DNA of 64,000 nt from Rapana venosa (GCA_028751875.1 CM054158.1:10590786-10654785); one strand, 5' to 3'; shown: positions 44,640 to 56,022, counted from the stretch's first letter. The notes: a model not told the origin generated them from the letters alone. A program made the numbers and translations.

Positions 44640-47600
44640 TAACCCAATTCCACTAACCTATCGTAACACAAACCAAACCCTAAACATACATAATTCTAAC
44701 AAACCCTAACCTCACCGCACGCCCCGAACCCCCCACCCTAAAACTACGCTAACCCTAACCTATTGTAACCCCTTACCAAACCCTATCCGATCGTAACACT
44801 ATCCACCTAACCGACCCTACGTAATCCTAACCAAACCTACCTATCGTTACCCTGACAAACCCTAACCTACATAATCCTAAACAGACCCTACCCTAGTATC
44901 CTAAACCAAAACCCTAAACCTATCGTTACCCTGACAAAACCCCTAAACCTTAACATAATCATAAAACAAACCCTAACCTATCGTAACCCAAACCAAACCC
45001 TAACCTATCGTAATCCTAACCAAACTTTAACCTAACATAACCCTAACCAAATCCTAACCTAACCAAACCCTAACCTATCGTAACCCTAACCAAACCCTAA
45101 CCTATCGTAACCCTAACCAAACCCTAACCTATCGTAATCCTAACCAAACTTTAACCTAACATAACCCTAACCAAATCCTAACCTAACCAAACCCTAACCT
45201 ATCGTAACACTAACCAAACCCTAACCTAACCAAACCCTAACCTAACCAAATCTTAACCTAACGTAACCCTAACCAAAACCTAACCTAGCCAAACCCTAAC
45301 CTATCGTAACTCTAACCAAGTCCTAACCCTACGTAATCCTAACCAAACCCTAAACTATCGTAATCCTAACCAAACCCTAACCTATCGTAACCCTCACCAA
45401 CCCTAACCCTACGTAATCCTAACCAAACCCTAATCTATCGTAACCCTCACCAAACCCTATCGTAACGCTAACCAAACCCTAACCTATCGTAACCCTAACC
45501 AAACCCTTACCTATCGTAATCCTAACCAAACCTTAACCCTACGTAATCCTAACCAAACCCTAATCTATCGTAACCCTCACCAAACCCTATCGTAACGCTA
45601 ACCAAACCCTAACCCTACGTAATCCTAACCAAACCCTAACCTATCGTAACCCTAACCAAACCCTAACCTATCGTAACGCTAACCAAACTCTAACCCTACG
45701 TAATCCTAACCAAACCCTAACCTATCGTAACCCTCACCAAACCCTATCGTAACGCTAACCAAACCCTAAACTAAAGTAACCCTAACCAAACCCTAACCTA
45801 TCGTAATCCTAGCCAAACTTTAACCTAACATAACCCTAACCAAATCCTAACCTAACCAAACCCTAACCTAAGTTTCCTAACCCAAAAACCCCAACCTAAA
45901 AGTAATTAACCCAAACCCCAACCCAAAGTAATTCCCAACCCAAAACCCCAACCTAAAGTAATCCTAACCAAAACCCCAAACCCAAAAAACCCTAAAAAAA
46001 ACGTAACCCTAACCAAAAACCTTAAACCCAGGGCCAAAACCCCAACTATCGTTAACCCCTAAACCCCAAACCCTTTAAACCAAGGAAATTTTAACCAAAA
46101 ACCCCAAACTTTTCGTAATCCCAACCAAACCCTTTAAACCCTTTGTTAACCTAACAAAACCCCAAAACCCTTCGTAATCCTAACCCAAAAACCCCAAACC
46201 ATCGTAAACCCCCCCAAACCCATGTAACGCTTTAACCAAAAACCCCCAAACCCAAAGTAACCCTAACCAAACCCCAAACCCATTTGTAATCCTAACCAAA
46301 CCCCCAACCTTTCGTATTTCCCAACCAAAACCCCAACCTATTTGTAACCCCCACCCAAAACCCCAAAAATAACGTAATTTTTAAACCAAAAACCTAACCC
46401 ATCGTAACCCTCCCCCCAAACCCTTTAAACCCCCATTTTCCTAACCAAAAAACCCAAAACCCATCGTAAACCCCCAACCCAAAACCCCAAAACCCATCGT
46501 AACCCTAACCAAACCCTTGCCATGTAATCCTAAAAAAACCTAAACCCAACCAAAACCCCAACCCATTTTTAACCCTAACCCAAAAACCCCAACCTACTTA
46601 ACCCTTTTTTTAAAAACCCTTTTCCCAAACCCAAAATCTTAAACCCATTTTGTAACCCTAACCAAAACCCAAACCCAAATTTTGTAACTCTAACCAAACC
46701 CTAACCCTTTAAAATATTGAAAACCCCAACCCAAATTTCCCAAACCCAACCAAACCCCTAACCCCTTTTAACCCTAACCAAACTTTAACCTAACTTAACC
46801 CCAACCAAACCCTAGCCTAACTAAACACTAACCTATCGTAACCCTAACCCAAACCCTAACCTAACGTAATCCTAACCAAACCCCAACCTACCGTTACCCT
46901 AACCAAACCCTAAACCCAACCAAACTCTAACCTATTGTAACCCTAACCAAACCCCAACCTAATCAAACCTAACCTATCGTAACCCTCACCAAAACCCTAA
47001 CCTATCGTAACCCCAACCAAACCCTAACCTAACCAAACCCTAACCTATCGTAACCCTAACCAAACCCTAACCTAACCAAACCCTACATATCCTAACCAAA
47101 CCCTAAACCTAACCAAAACCTAACCCTAACATAACGTAATTCTAAGTAAACCCTAACTTATCGTAATCCTAACCAAATCCTAACCCTAAACTAACGTAAC
47201 CCTAACCCTACGTAATCCTAACCGAACCCTAAACCTAACCAAAACCTAACCCTAACATAACGTAATCCTAAGCAAACCTTACCCCGACGTAATCCTAACC
47301 AAACCCTAAACCTAACCAAAACCTAACCCTAACCTATCGTAACCCTAATCAAAGCATAACCCTAAACTAATCCTAACTTAAGCCTAAGCCTAACCCAACC
47401 GTAACCTAAGCCTAACCTTAACCTAAGCTTAACCCTAACAAAAGCCTAACCCAAACCAAAGCCTAACCAAAGCCTAACAAAAACCTAACCCTAACCAAAG
47501 CCTAACCCTAACCAAAGCACAGCCCTAACCAAAGCCTAACCCTAACCAAAGTTTAACCAAAGCCTAACCCTAACCAAAGGCTTACCAAAGCCTAACCCTA

Positions 47601-48500
47601 ACCCTAACCCAAGCCTAACCCTAAACAAAGCCTAACCAAAGCCCAACCCTAACCTAACCCTAACCTAACCCTAACCTACATACCTAAACCTAATCCTACC
47701 TAACCTTACCCTAACCTAACCCTAACCTAACCCTAACCTAACCCTAACTAACCTTAACCCTAACCTAACTTAACCTAACCCTAACCTAACCTAACCCTAA
47801 CCTAACCCTAACCCTAACCTAACCCTAAACCTAAAACCCTAACCTAACCTTACCCAATCTAACCTTACCCTAACCTAACCATAACCCAACCCTAACCTAA
47901 CCTACCTAACCTAACCTAAACCCAAATTTCTAACTAAACCTAACCTAACCAACCTTTAAACCCTTTCCTAACCCTAACCCAACACTAACCAACCTAACCG
48001 TAACCTAACCTAACCTTACCCTAACCTAACCCTAAAACCCAACCCTAACCTTACCCTAAACTAACATATACCTAACCCTAACCTAACCTAACCCTAACCT
48101 AACCCTAACCTAACCTAACCTAACCTAACCCCAACCTAACCTAACCCTAACTAAACCCTACCTAACCTAACCTACCTAACCTAACCATAACCTAACCATA
48201 ACCTAACCCTAACTACCTAACCCTAACCTAACCCTAACCTAACCCTAACCTAACCTAACCTAACCCCAACCCTAACCTAACCTAACCTTACCCTAACCTA
48301 ACCCTACCTAACCCCAACCTAACCTAACCCCTTTCCCTAACCTAACCTTAACCTAACCTTAACCTAACCTAACCCACCCCTAACCTAACCCCAACTTAAC
48401 CCTATACCCTAACTTTAAACCCCAACCTAACCCAACCTAACCTAACCTAACTAACCCCTAACCCTAACCTAACCTAACCTAACCCTAACTAACCTACCCT
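44640..48500. repeat. Telomere-like CCTAAC satellite
   Basis: Three sub-arrays. From 44,640 to about 47,340 the main unit is about 27 bp, built from CCTAACCAAACCCTAACC plus TATCGTAA, with ACGTAATC variants. From 47,340 to 47,650 the unit is CCTAACCCTAACCAAAG. From 47,650 to 48,500 it is CCTAACCCTAA of 11 to 17 bp with CCTAAC slips. The canonical animal telomere hexamer (CCCTAA) is embedded but never in a long pure run. The array ends at a scaffold gap, not at a chromosome end. It is probably subtelomeric or interstitial satellite. Confidence 0.92.
45880..46800. other. Homopolymer-smeared section of the satellite
   Basis: The satellite motif is still visible, but CCC and AAA runs are lengthened (AAAACCCC, CCCAAACCC). 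This is the same texture as contig 1, so it is probably a consensus-quality problem and not a different satellite. Confidence 0.7.
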
Positions 48501-49000
48501 NNNNNNNNNNNNNNNNNNNNNNNNNNNNNNNNNNNNNNNNNNNNNNNNNNNNNNNNNNNNNNNNNNNNNNNNNNNNNNNNNNNNNNNNNNNNNNNNNNNN
48601 NNNNNNNNNNNNNNNNNNNNNNNNNNNNNNNNNNNNNNNNNNNNNNNNNNNNNNNNNNNNNNNNNNNNNNNNNNNNNNNNNNNNNNNNNNNNNNNNNNNN
48701 NNNNNNNNNNNNNNNNNNNNNNNNNNNNNNNNNNNNNNNNNNNNNNNNNNNNNNNNNNNNNNNNNNNNNNNNNNNNNNNNNNNNNNNNNNNNNNNNNNNN
48801 NNNNNNNNNNNNNNNNNNNNNNNNNNNNNNNNNNNNNNNNNNNNNNNNNNNNNNNNNNNNNNNNNNNNNNNNNNNNNNNNNNNNNNNNNNNNNNNNNNNN
48901 NNNNNNNNNNNNNNNNNNNNNNNNNNNNNNNNNNNNNNNNNNNNNNNNNNNNNNNNNNNNNNNNNNNNNNNNNNNNNNNNNNNNNNNNNNNNNNNNNNNN
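48501..49000. other. Assembly gap, exactly 500 N
   Basis: Second fixed-size placeholder. It joins a telomere-like satellite end to a contig that begins in (AC)n, so adjacency here is not supported by sequence. Confidence 0.99.

Positions 49001-49065
<65 letters not shown>
49001..49065. repeat. (AC)n microsatellite at contig start
   Basis: Uninterrupted AC dinucleotides, probably where the assembler stopped. Confidence 0.98.
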
Positions 49066-49069
<4 letters not shown>

Positions 49070-49224
49070 ACACAGAAGCATACTTGAACGCGCACGCACA
49101 CCCCACATACGCAACCACCTGCGTCCTGACGCACTTTGTCACAACAACGCATTATGGCACAAACTGTGACAGAGCACCTTACATCCTCAATGTCAGAAAA
49201 GCAAAAGGTAAAGGTGAAGGTCAA

Positions 49225-49510
49225 GGTGTCCCATAACCTATGCTGCCGTTGGGGAGTGAGGCGTCAGAGACCTCACTTCTCTAGGGCCAGCATATTGATC
49301 GCGGCGCCCATCTCCACTCCCTCGCTGCTTTACCTTCCCCGACTCTAATGAGGGCAGGTACCCATTTACAGCTGGGTGAACTGGGGGAACTGTACTAAAG
49401 CCAAGGCGCCCAAACGGTCACCCATCCAACTGGTAACCACGCTCGATGCTGCTTAACACTGGTTTGGGGAAAAGTGAGAGCTCTGACCACTGAGCTATTC
49501 TGTCCACAAT
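49225..49510 (-). mobile_element. SINE-1, minus-strand copy (good quality)
   Basis: On the minus strand the head reads GGACAGAATAGCTCAGTGG (box A TAGCTCAGTGG, complement of 49,488-49,498). It is followed by GTTAAGCAGCATCGAGCGTG and TTGGATGGGTGACCG (complement of 49,415-49,429), which resemble the 5S rRNA promoter, then the GCGCC..GGCTTTAG, CACCCAGCTG and GGCGCC blocks of the body. It ends near a CACCTTTACC-like tail. Conserved with the copy at 57,643 in every block. Confidence 0.88.
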
Positions 49511-49737
49511 GTCAGACAGCAAAACACACTTGAAATCAATGCAAGTTTGATGATACAAACGACTTCAGCATTTTAGAAGCTGCACATGAATTGTTGTGAA
49601 GTTTCTGACTTCAGGTCCAGAGTGTGACAGAGTGTGTTGACGTGCTTTGTCACCAGTCTTTTGTACCTCACACTTTGCTATGATAAAGCTACTTAGCATC
49701 AAAAGATACTATACTGATTGTTAGGACAGTAAGGATA
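49511..49737. other. Short unique spacer
   Basis: Balanced sequence with no feature recognised. Confidence 0.4.
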
Positions 49738-50002
49738 TTGCTTTTCTTGTTGTTGTTGTTGTTGAAATTGTTGTTGTTGAAATGTTGTTGTTGTTGTTGT
49801 TGTTGTTGTCTGTTCTTCTTTCTTCTTCTTTTTTGTTCTTGTTCTTGTTCTTGTTTCTTCTTCTTTTTTCTTCTGTTGTTCTTTCTGTTCTTCTTCTTTT
49901 GTTTTGTTCTTGTTCTTCTTCTTCTTCTTCTTCTTCTTGTTCTTGTCTTGTTCTTGTTCTGTTCTTGTTCTTCTTCTTCTTCTTCTTCTTCTTTTCTTGT
50001 CC

Positions 50003-50078
<76 letters not shown>

Positions 50079-50112
50079 CCTCCTCCTCCTCCTCCTCCTC
50101 CTCCTCCTCACC
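49738..50112. repeat. Compound trinucleotide microsatellite
   Basis: Successive blocks of (TTG)n, (TTC)n with TTG interruptions, (ATC)n of about 25 units, and (CTC)n. Long homopolymeric amino-acid open frames in all six frames come only from this. Confidence 0.98.
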
Positions 50113-50284
50113 TGACCAAGATGGTGGTCACAGAGACATGTAGAACACGTTGGTTGACAAGGTCCTCCTGAATGACCTGTCTTCACCCATGTTAACATCT
50201 GGCACTGGAGCTATAAGGTTGACCAACATGTAAGCAGAGCTTTTATAATATTGAAGAAGTACATACTAGTGATCTTGAACTGAT
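50113..50284. other. Unique spacer
   Basis: No feature recognised between the trinucleotide array and SINE-2. Confidence 0.4.
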
Positions 50285-50635
50285 TTCTTGTTTATTTATT
50301 TATTTTATTTTTTCTATTATATCGAGGATATTAGAATAAGCACTCATGTGATTATTTTTACATCCAGTCCCCGTGTGTATGCAGTTTTGTAAATTTTCAT
50401 CCGTTCCCACTGGCACACAATGGTCTACTCTTCCGAAAAGCGTAACGGGTTTTAACGTGTGCACAAGATGTTCTGCGTGAGTTTGCACACGGGGCCTCGG
50501 TTTATAGTCCCATCCAAAAGACTTTTGGGGAGAGTGGAGTCGGCACTGATGTTAACTCCTGGGGAAAAATCCTCTTGAACGAGATTCGAACCCGGGTCAG
50601 CAGATCACGAGCACAATGCGCATCACTGTAACCAC

Positions 50636-50640
<5 letters not shown>
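50285..50640 (-). mobile_element. SINE-2, minus-strand copy
   Basis: On the minus strand box B (GGGTTCGAATC, complement of 50,583-50,593) precedes the body with TAACATCAGTGCCGACTCC and GAGGCCCCGTGTGCAAACTC. The 3' end carries CGGGGACTGGATGTAAAAA and CCTCGATATAATAG, then an (AAAT)n tail at 50,285-50,310. The tRNA-like 5' end is overwritten by (GT)n at 50,638, so box A is lost. Confidence 0.88.
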
Positions 50641-50682
<42 letters not shown>

Positions 50683-50755
50683 CTTGCGCACGTGCGTACA
50701 TGTGTGTGTGCGTGCGTGAGTGCGTGCGTGTATGTGTGTGTGTGTGTTACATTGG
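50638..50755. repeat. (GT)n microsatellite
   Basis: A pure GT run, then TGCGTGCG and TGTGTATG variants. Confidence 0.97.
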
Positions 50756-51043
<288 letters not shown>

Positions 51044-51149
51044 ACAGGGCAGATCAAAGACTGAAGGGAGGTGACACACAGGTCTTCTGGAACAAGAACA
51101 AGGCTATCTTCCTGGTACTGCTCTGTCAACCAGTGTATGTAGGAAATGA

Positions 51150-51640
<491 letters not shown>

Positions 51641-51654
51641 AAACAATAAGCACA

Positions 51655-52108
51655 AATATTTAGAAAGAAAAGAAAACGACTCACAAAAAACCCAACAACA
51701 GCTACAAAAAAACAACACTACCCCCAAAAAACCCAAACAAAAACCCCAAACAAAAACGGAACAAAAAGGAAAACATACACAAAAACCAAGACAAAACAAA
51801 ACTAACAAAAAACGGAGCCTTCTTCCCCCCACCTCCCGCCCCACAAAACCCTAAACCGCCCCCCCCCCTCCCAACACTCCAAAAATCTATCCCCAACCCA
51901 CGACGAATTCCCCTCCCCTCCAAAACCAAAAAGCAAACAAAAACCCTAAGAGAAGTTGAAACAAACCAAAAACTTCTTTAAAAAAACCCAGCGAAAAGAA
52001 GGATAAAAAAAAAAGAAAAACACAATAAAGCAAAGAATGAAACATACCAAAAAGAAGCTACCCCTTCACTCCCCACCCCGAAAAAAAAAAATCCCCATTT
52101 CAAACCAG
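51655..52108. other. A/C-rich, G-poor segment
   Basis: ACCCCAAACA and CAAAAACC-type sequence with few G between a microsatellite and a DR-3 copy. It has the same texture as the G-poor islands in contig 2 and may stand for poorly called sequence such as the 5' part of DR-3. Confidence 0.6.
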
Positions 52109-52109
52109 T

Positions 52110-52390
52110 CTCTGCTAGGAATCAATTCCCTCTTTTCTATCCCTCTCTTTGTTTCTGCCTGGTTCCCTGTTTCTTCCTGTCACCTCTTTCTTGTCTTTTT
52201 TCTGTCTTCTTGGTCCATTTTGCTTCACTCCCCCCTCCCCCCTCTCCACGAAAGGCTTAAAAAGATGACCATTCTCTCCCAACGGGCGCCTAAGTCGGAT
52301 GCGCTGGGCCTGACTTGTCAGGCGCTTAACGGCAGCACAACACATTTTTGATCGTATGACAGACACCAGTAGCTGCTGTCTGAGCATTCG
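52110..52390 (+). mobile_element. DR-3 dispersed repeat, copy leading into GAA array
   Basis: Starts at TCTCTGCTAGGAATCAATTC and keeps the pyrimidine middle and CTTGGTCCATTTTG. It has the hairpin block CCTGACTTGTCAGGCGCTTA at 52,309-52,328, and its end CATTCGACGACGACGAAG runs straight into the GAA/GAATTGC array. The 5' end (GCCGGGGGCCT) is missing or lost in the A/C-rich segment. Confidence 0.78.
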
Positions 52391-52890
52391 ACGACGACGA
52401 AGAAGAAGAATTTGCGAAGAAGAATTGCGAAGAAGAATTGCGAAGAAGAAGAATTGCGAAGAATTGTGAAGAAGAATTGCGAAGAATTGCGAAGAAGAAA
52501 TTACGAAGAAGAAAGAAGAAGAATGCGAAGAAGAAAGAAGAAGAAGAAAGAAGAAGAAGAAAGAAGAGAAGAAGAAGAATGCGAAGAAGAAGAATTGCGA
52601 AGAAGAATGCGAAGAAGAATTGCGAAGAAGAAGAATTGCGAAGAAGAATTGCGAAGAAGAATTGCGAAGAAGAAGAATTGCGAAGAAGAAAGAAGAAGAA
52701 TACGGAGAAGAAAGAAGAGAAGAAAGAAGAAGAAGAAGAAGAAGAAGAGGAATTAGGAAGAAAAGAATTGCGAAGAAGAATTGCGAAGAAGAATTGCGAA
52801 GAAGACTTGCGAAGGAGCAGAAGTAAAAGAAGAAGAAAGTAGAAGAAAGAAGAAGACGAAGACGAAGAAGAAGAAAAAGAAACCAGTACT
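52391..52890. repeat. (GAA)n / GAAGAATTGC array
   Basis: Mixture of GAAGAA and GAATTGCGAA units over 500 bp, starting exactly at the DR-3 tail. It gives an Arg/Lys/Glu open frame that is not a protein signal. Confidence 0.97.
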
Positions 52891-52965
52891 TAAACCAAAG
52901 GACCACTTTGCCCTGCTAAGCAAGCTCAGCCTTGAACAAAAAGCCAGTTCAAAGCAATCGACTTT

Positions 52966-53016
52966 TTTGGGGGGGTGGGGGTGGGGGGTGGGGGTGGGGG
53001 GTGGGGTGGGGTTGAG
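52966..53016 (+). other. G-run cluster, G-quadruplex-forming potential
   Basis: Repeated runs of four or more G separated by single T (GGGGGGGTGGGGGTGGGGGG and so on). The pattern meets the usual intramolecular quadruplex motif many times over; formation in the cell is inference. Confidence 0.8.
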
Positions 53017-53129
53017 GGTGTCAGTGTGACCTCGCTTTGATAGAGATAGCATTGAGGAAGTCGTTTTGAGTGTGGGCTCTTCAGGTGAACAGCGCGCACT
53101 GCTATGTTATGCTGGGTACACACACACAC

Positions 53130-53346
53130 ACACACGTATACTGGGCGTTTCCCCTTCACAGTTTGACAATAACCTACCCCACTCTCTCTTCGCCAAAAGC
53201 CTGCCTATGACACTTTCAAATCCAGCCTCAAGACATATGTATTTCAAACCTAAGATTTTCCTCTCTTGTTTCAGCTCAGAACTGTTCCTGTCTTTCAACA
53301 GCCGAAATAGTCCACCACCCTGCCAAAAGTGTATATATATAGAACC

Positions 53347-53380
<34 letters not shown>

Positions 53381-53559
53381 TGTGGTGTGTGTGAGTGTGG
53401 GGGTGTGTGTGTGTGGTGTGTGTGTGTGGTGTGTTGTGAGTGTGGTGTGTGTGAGTGTGTGGTGTGTGTGTGTGTAGTGTGGTGTGTGTGTGTGGTGAGT
53501 GGTGTGGGGTGTGTGAGTGTGGTGTGTGTGTGTGTGGTGTGGTGTGTGTGTGTGAGTGG

Positions 53560-53631
<72 letters not shown>

Positions 53632-53632
53632 T

Positions 53633-53667
<35 letters not shown>

Positions 53668-53815
53668 CACGCCACTTGAATTTGTTTAATTTAAGCGACT
53701 AATTGTTATGGTTGCATGACTGTGTAAGAATAGGTTGAATGCAAGCGCTTTGATTTGTTTTGCAAGATGTTGCGCTATATAAGTTCATATCATTCATCAT
53801 CATCATCACACCACA
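53130..53815 (+). mobile_element. 5'-truncated CR1/L2-type LINE, 3' end
   Basis: The first part encodes, with a frameshift, the usual C-terminus of these LINE proteins: NLPHSL followed by a -AYDTFKSSLKTY-like block at 53,171-53,245. The 3' end GCGCTTTGATTTG...TTGCGCTATATAAGTTCAT at 53,748-53,790, followed by ATCATCATC, is the characteristic terminus of CR1/L2 elements. A 320-bp (GT)n array sits in the 3' UTR. It is a 5'-truncated, non-functional insertion and is distinct from LINE-A, whose tail is unrelated. Confidence 0.8.
53349..53670. repeat. (GT)n array with GAGTGTGG interruptions
   Basis: GT repeats with many GTGGTG and GAGTGTG variants inside the LINE 3' UTR. Confidence 0.97.
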
Positions 53816-53944
53816 CACCACCACATCATCATCACATCATCAATCACTTTACTACTGAGCGCGATAAAGCTAACAATTAAGCTGTTATGAATACGAACAT
53901 GATGACTTGTTTATCTCAAAACAGCTAGATGTCGATATCAGTAG
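53816..53944. other. LINE tail (ATC/CAC) and short spacer
   Basis: CACCACATCATCATCAC repeats, then ordinary sequence. No gene. Confidence 0.5.
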
Positions 53945-53945
53945 G

Positions 53946-54021
<76 letters not shown>

Positions 54022-54107
54022 CACACACACACAAACACACACACACACAACACACACACAAACACACACACAAACACACACACACACAAACACCACACAC
54101 ACACACC

Positions 54108-54139
<32 letters not shown>

Positions 54140-54206
54140 CACACACAAATACACACACCACACACACAACACCACACACAAACACACACACACACACACA
54201 CACACT
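53945..54206. repeat. (CA)n array
   Basis: Long CA repeat with AACAC and CCAC interruptions. Confidence 0.98.
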
Positions 54207-54545
54207 TGATATTGCATGCATGCATACATACATAAACACACTTATATACATAAACACACGCACGCATGCACTCACGCACATATACACACACACACTCCCC
54301 ACACATACAGGAACACACATACACAACACAATTTCTTTGATAATTTACATACACACGCGCGCGCGAGCACACAAACACACATATATACACTCACTCCCTC
54401 AGACGTTAAATTAAAGAAAGAATCCTCACATCCTCACAAACGCACACAATTTCACTCATATACTCATACTCTCTCACTCATTCGCACACACAATCACACA
54501 CACAAACGCACGCACGCACATAAACACACACTCATATTGCACACA
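54207..54545. other. Degenerate CA/TA-rich sequence
   Basis: ACATAC, CGCACGC and CACACTC motifs with no unique feature; probably decayed microsatellite. Confidence 0.6.
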
Positions 54546-54566
54546 CATACACGCACGCACACACAC

Positions 54567-54626
<60 letters not shown>

Positions 54627-54646
54627 ACACACACACACCACACACA
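54546..54646. repeat. (CA)n microsatellite
   Basis: CA repeat leading directly into the conserved core at 54,647. Confidence 0.96.
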
Positions 54647-54760
54647 CTTAACCGTCTAATATCACTAGAAGTGAACAGACGTAAAATTGAAGTCAACACT
54701 TAACCGTCTAATATCACTTTTTGGTGGAAGGACGTTAAACTGAAGAACTAACCAACACTT
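54647..54760 (+). repeat. Microsatellite-flanked conserved core, two tandem copies
   Basis: CTTAACCGTCTAATATCACT, then GTGAACAGACGTAAAATTGAAG, occurs at 54,647-54,692 (quoted in two pieces). It recurs at 54,699-54,745 as CTTAACCGTCTAATATCACT and GGAAGGACGTTAAACTGAAG. The reverse complement is at 56,245-56,290 between (GTT)n and (GT)n. The (CA)n - core - (CAA)n arrangement resembles microsatellite-carrying mobile elements described in molluscs. Confidence 0.7.
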
Positions 54761-54994
54761 GATACTGAATGATGTGGCCAGAAAAACAGCAGGAATCCCC
54801 CATCATTTTCAAGTGTGCAGGTTGCAGTCGTCATCACCTGTTTCCTGCAGCCCTCAGCAACCTCCTGGTAAGGCCGCGCTGGGTTTCTACAATATCTTTT
54901 TTCAGAAGAAACCCAAACTTCCTGTTCACAATGAACTGTGTTTGTTCTAGGAGATAAAATTCATTCCCCCCCTCACCCCTCCTCCCCCCCCCCC
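54761..54994. other. Unique spacer ending in poly-C
   Basis: Clean sequence with two short open frames (54,759-54,957) and no recognisable domain, then CCTCCCCCCCCCC before DR-3. Confidence 0.4.
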
Positions 54995-55330
54995 CGGTAA
55001 TGCCGGGGGCCTGTCAGTATAAATACCATCCCCACCCTCTGGAAATTCTGTGCTAGGAATTCCCTCTTTTCTATCCCTCTCTCTTTGTTTCTGCCTTGTT
55101 CATTTTTATTCTGTCACCACCTTCCTGTCTATTTTCTGCCTTCTTGGTCCATACTCCTTTTTTTTTTCTCTCTCCAGAAAGACTGAAAAGATAGCCATTC
55201 TCTTCCACGCTGAAGTCGGAAGCGCTGGGCCTGACTTGTCAGGCGCTTAACGGCAGCGCAACGCATTTTCGCTCAAATGACAGACAACAATAGTTACTGT
55301 CTGAGCATTTGACGATGACAAAGAAGAAGT
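54995..55330 (+). mobile_element. DR-3 dispersed repeat, most complete copy
   Basis: GTAATGCCGGGGGCCTGTCA at the start, TATAAATACCATCCCCACC, a pyrimidine middle, and the hairpin block GGGCCTGACTTGTCAGGCGC at 55,228-55,247. AACGCATTTTCGCTCAAATG comes next, and the end is GACGATGACAAAGAAGAAG. It is useful as the reference copy because it is free of the indels seen in contig 2. Confidence 0.82.
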
Positions 55331-55635
55331 TTTATTATGAAGTGTTCCTATTAAAAAAATTAAGATCAGATCCTTTTTTGTGTGTGTGTGTGTGAGGGGG
55401 GGGGGGGGTTGGCGGTTTCCCCCCCTTATTTCAAGTGATAACTTTGGTAGGCTAATGATATGTCACTCAAAATAATTTTTACTTGTTAAAATTCCTGAGA
55501 CAAATCAGTATTTCATTTTCTCTTTTAAATTTGATTACGTTTTTAACACTTAATTGTTGCCCCAACGTTTGACTTATTTTGTGCATTGTAAAGTCAACTT
55601 TTCCTAAAAAAAGACAAAAAGTTCTTTGAAGTGGA

Positions 55636-55636
<1 letters not shown>
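55331..55636. other. AT-rich spacer
   Basis: Short (GT)n and poly-G near 55,380-55,410; otherwise nothing recognised. Confidence 0.4.

Positions 55637-55698
<62 letters not shown>
55637..55698. repeat. (GT)n microsatellite
   Basis: Uninterrupted GT repeat followed by GCTTGCTTGCTT. Confidence 0.97.
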
Positions 55699-55699
<1 letters not shown>

Positions 55700-55769
55700 C
55701 GCTTGCTTGCTTGCTTACTTCAAAACTGGACATGTTCTTTTCGTGCTTGCCTTTGCATTAATTAATTTT

Positions 55770-56022
55770 ATTATTTTACTTCAAGGATAATAGAATAAGC
55801 ACTCATGTGCTTTTTATTACATCCAGTCCCCGTGTGTATACAGTTTTGTACATTTTGTTATCCGTTCCCACCGGTATACAATGGCCTACTCTTCCGTAAA
55901 GTGCAACCGGTTTTAACGTGTGCGCAGGATGTTCTGCGTGCGTTCATACACGGGGCCTCGGTTTATAGTCTCATCAGAAGGACTTTTGGGGAGAGTGGAG
56001 TCGGCACTGATGTTAACTCCAA
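55770..56022 (-). mobile_element. SINE-2, minus-strand, 5'-truncated
   Basis: Body and 3' tail as in the copy at 56,425-56,775 (AGTTAACATCAGTGCCGAC to CGGGGACTGGATGTAAT and ATTATCCTTGAAG). It stops at 56,022 before boxes A and B. 5' truncation is expected for LINE-driven integration. Confidence 0.85.

Noticed and set aside
47650..48500. True chromosome-end telomere
   Set aside because: CCCTAA never forms a long pure run; units slip between CCTAAC and CCTAACCCTAA. Subtelomeric or interstitial satellite fits better, though a nearby telomere is possible.
49738..50112. Poly-Leu, poly-Met or poly-Ser proteins in trinucleotide arrays, also at 51,150-51,640
   Set aside because: Open frames in all six frames are the expected result of trinucleotide repeats.
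52391..52890. Arg/Lys/Glu-rich nuclear-type protein
   Set aside because: Pure consequence of the GAA/GAATTGC array that begins at the DR-3 tail.
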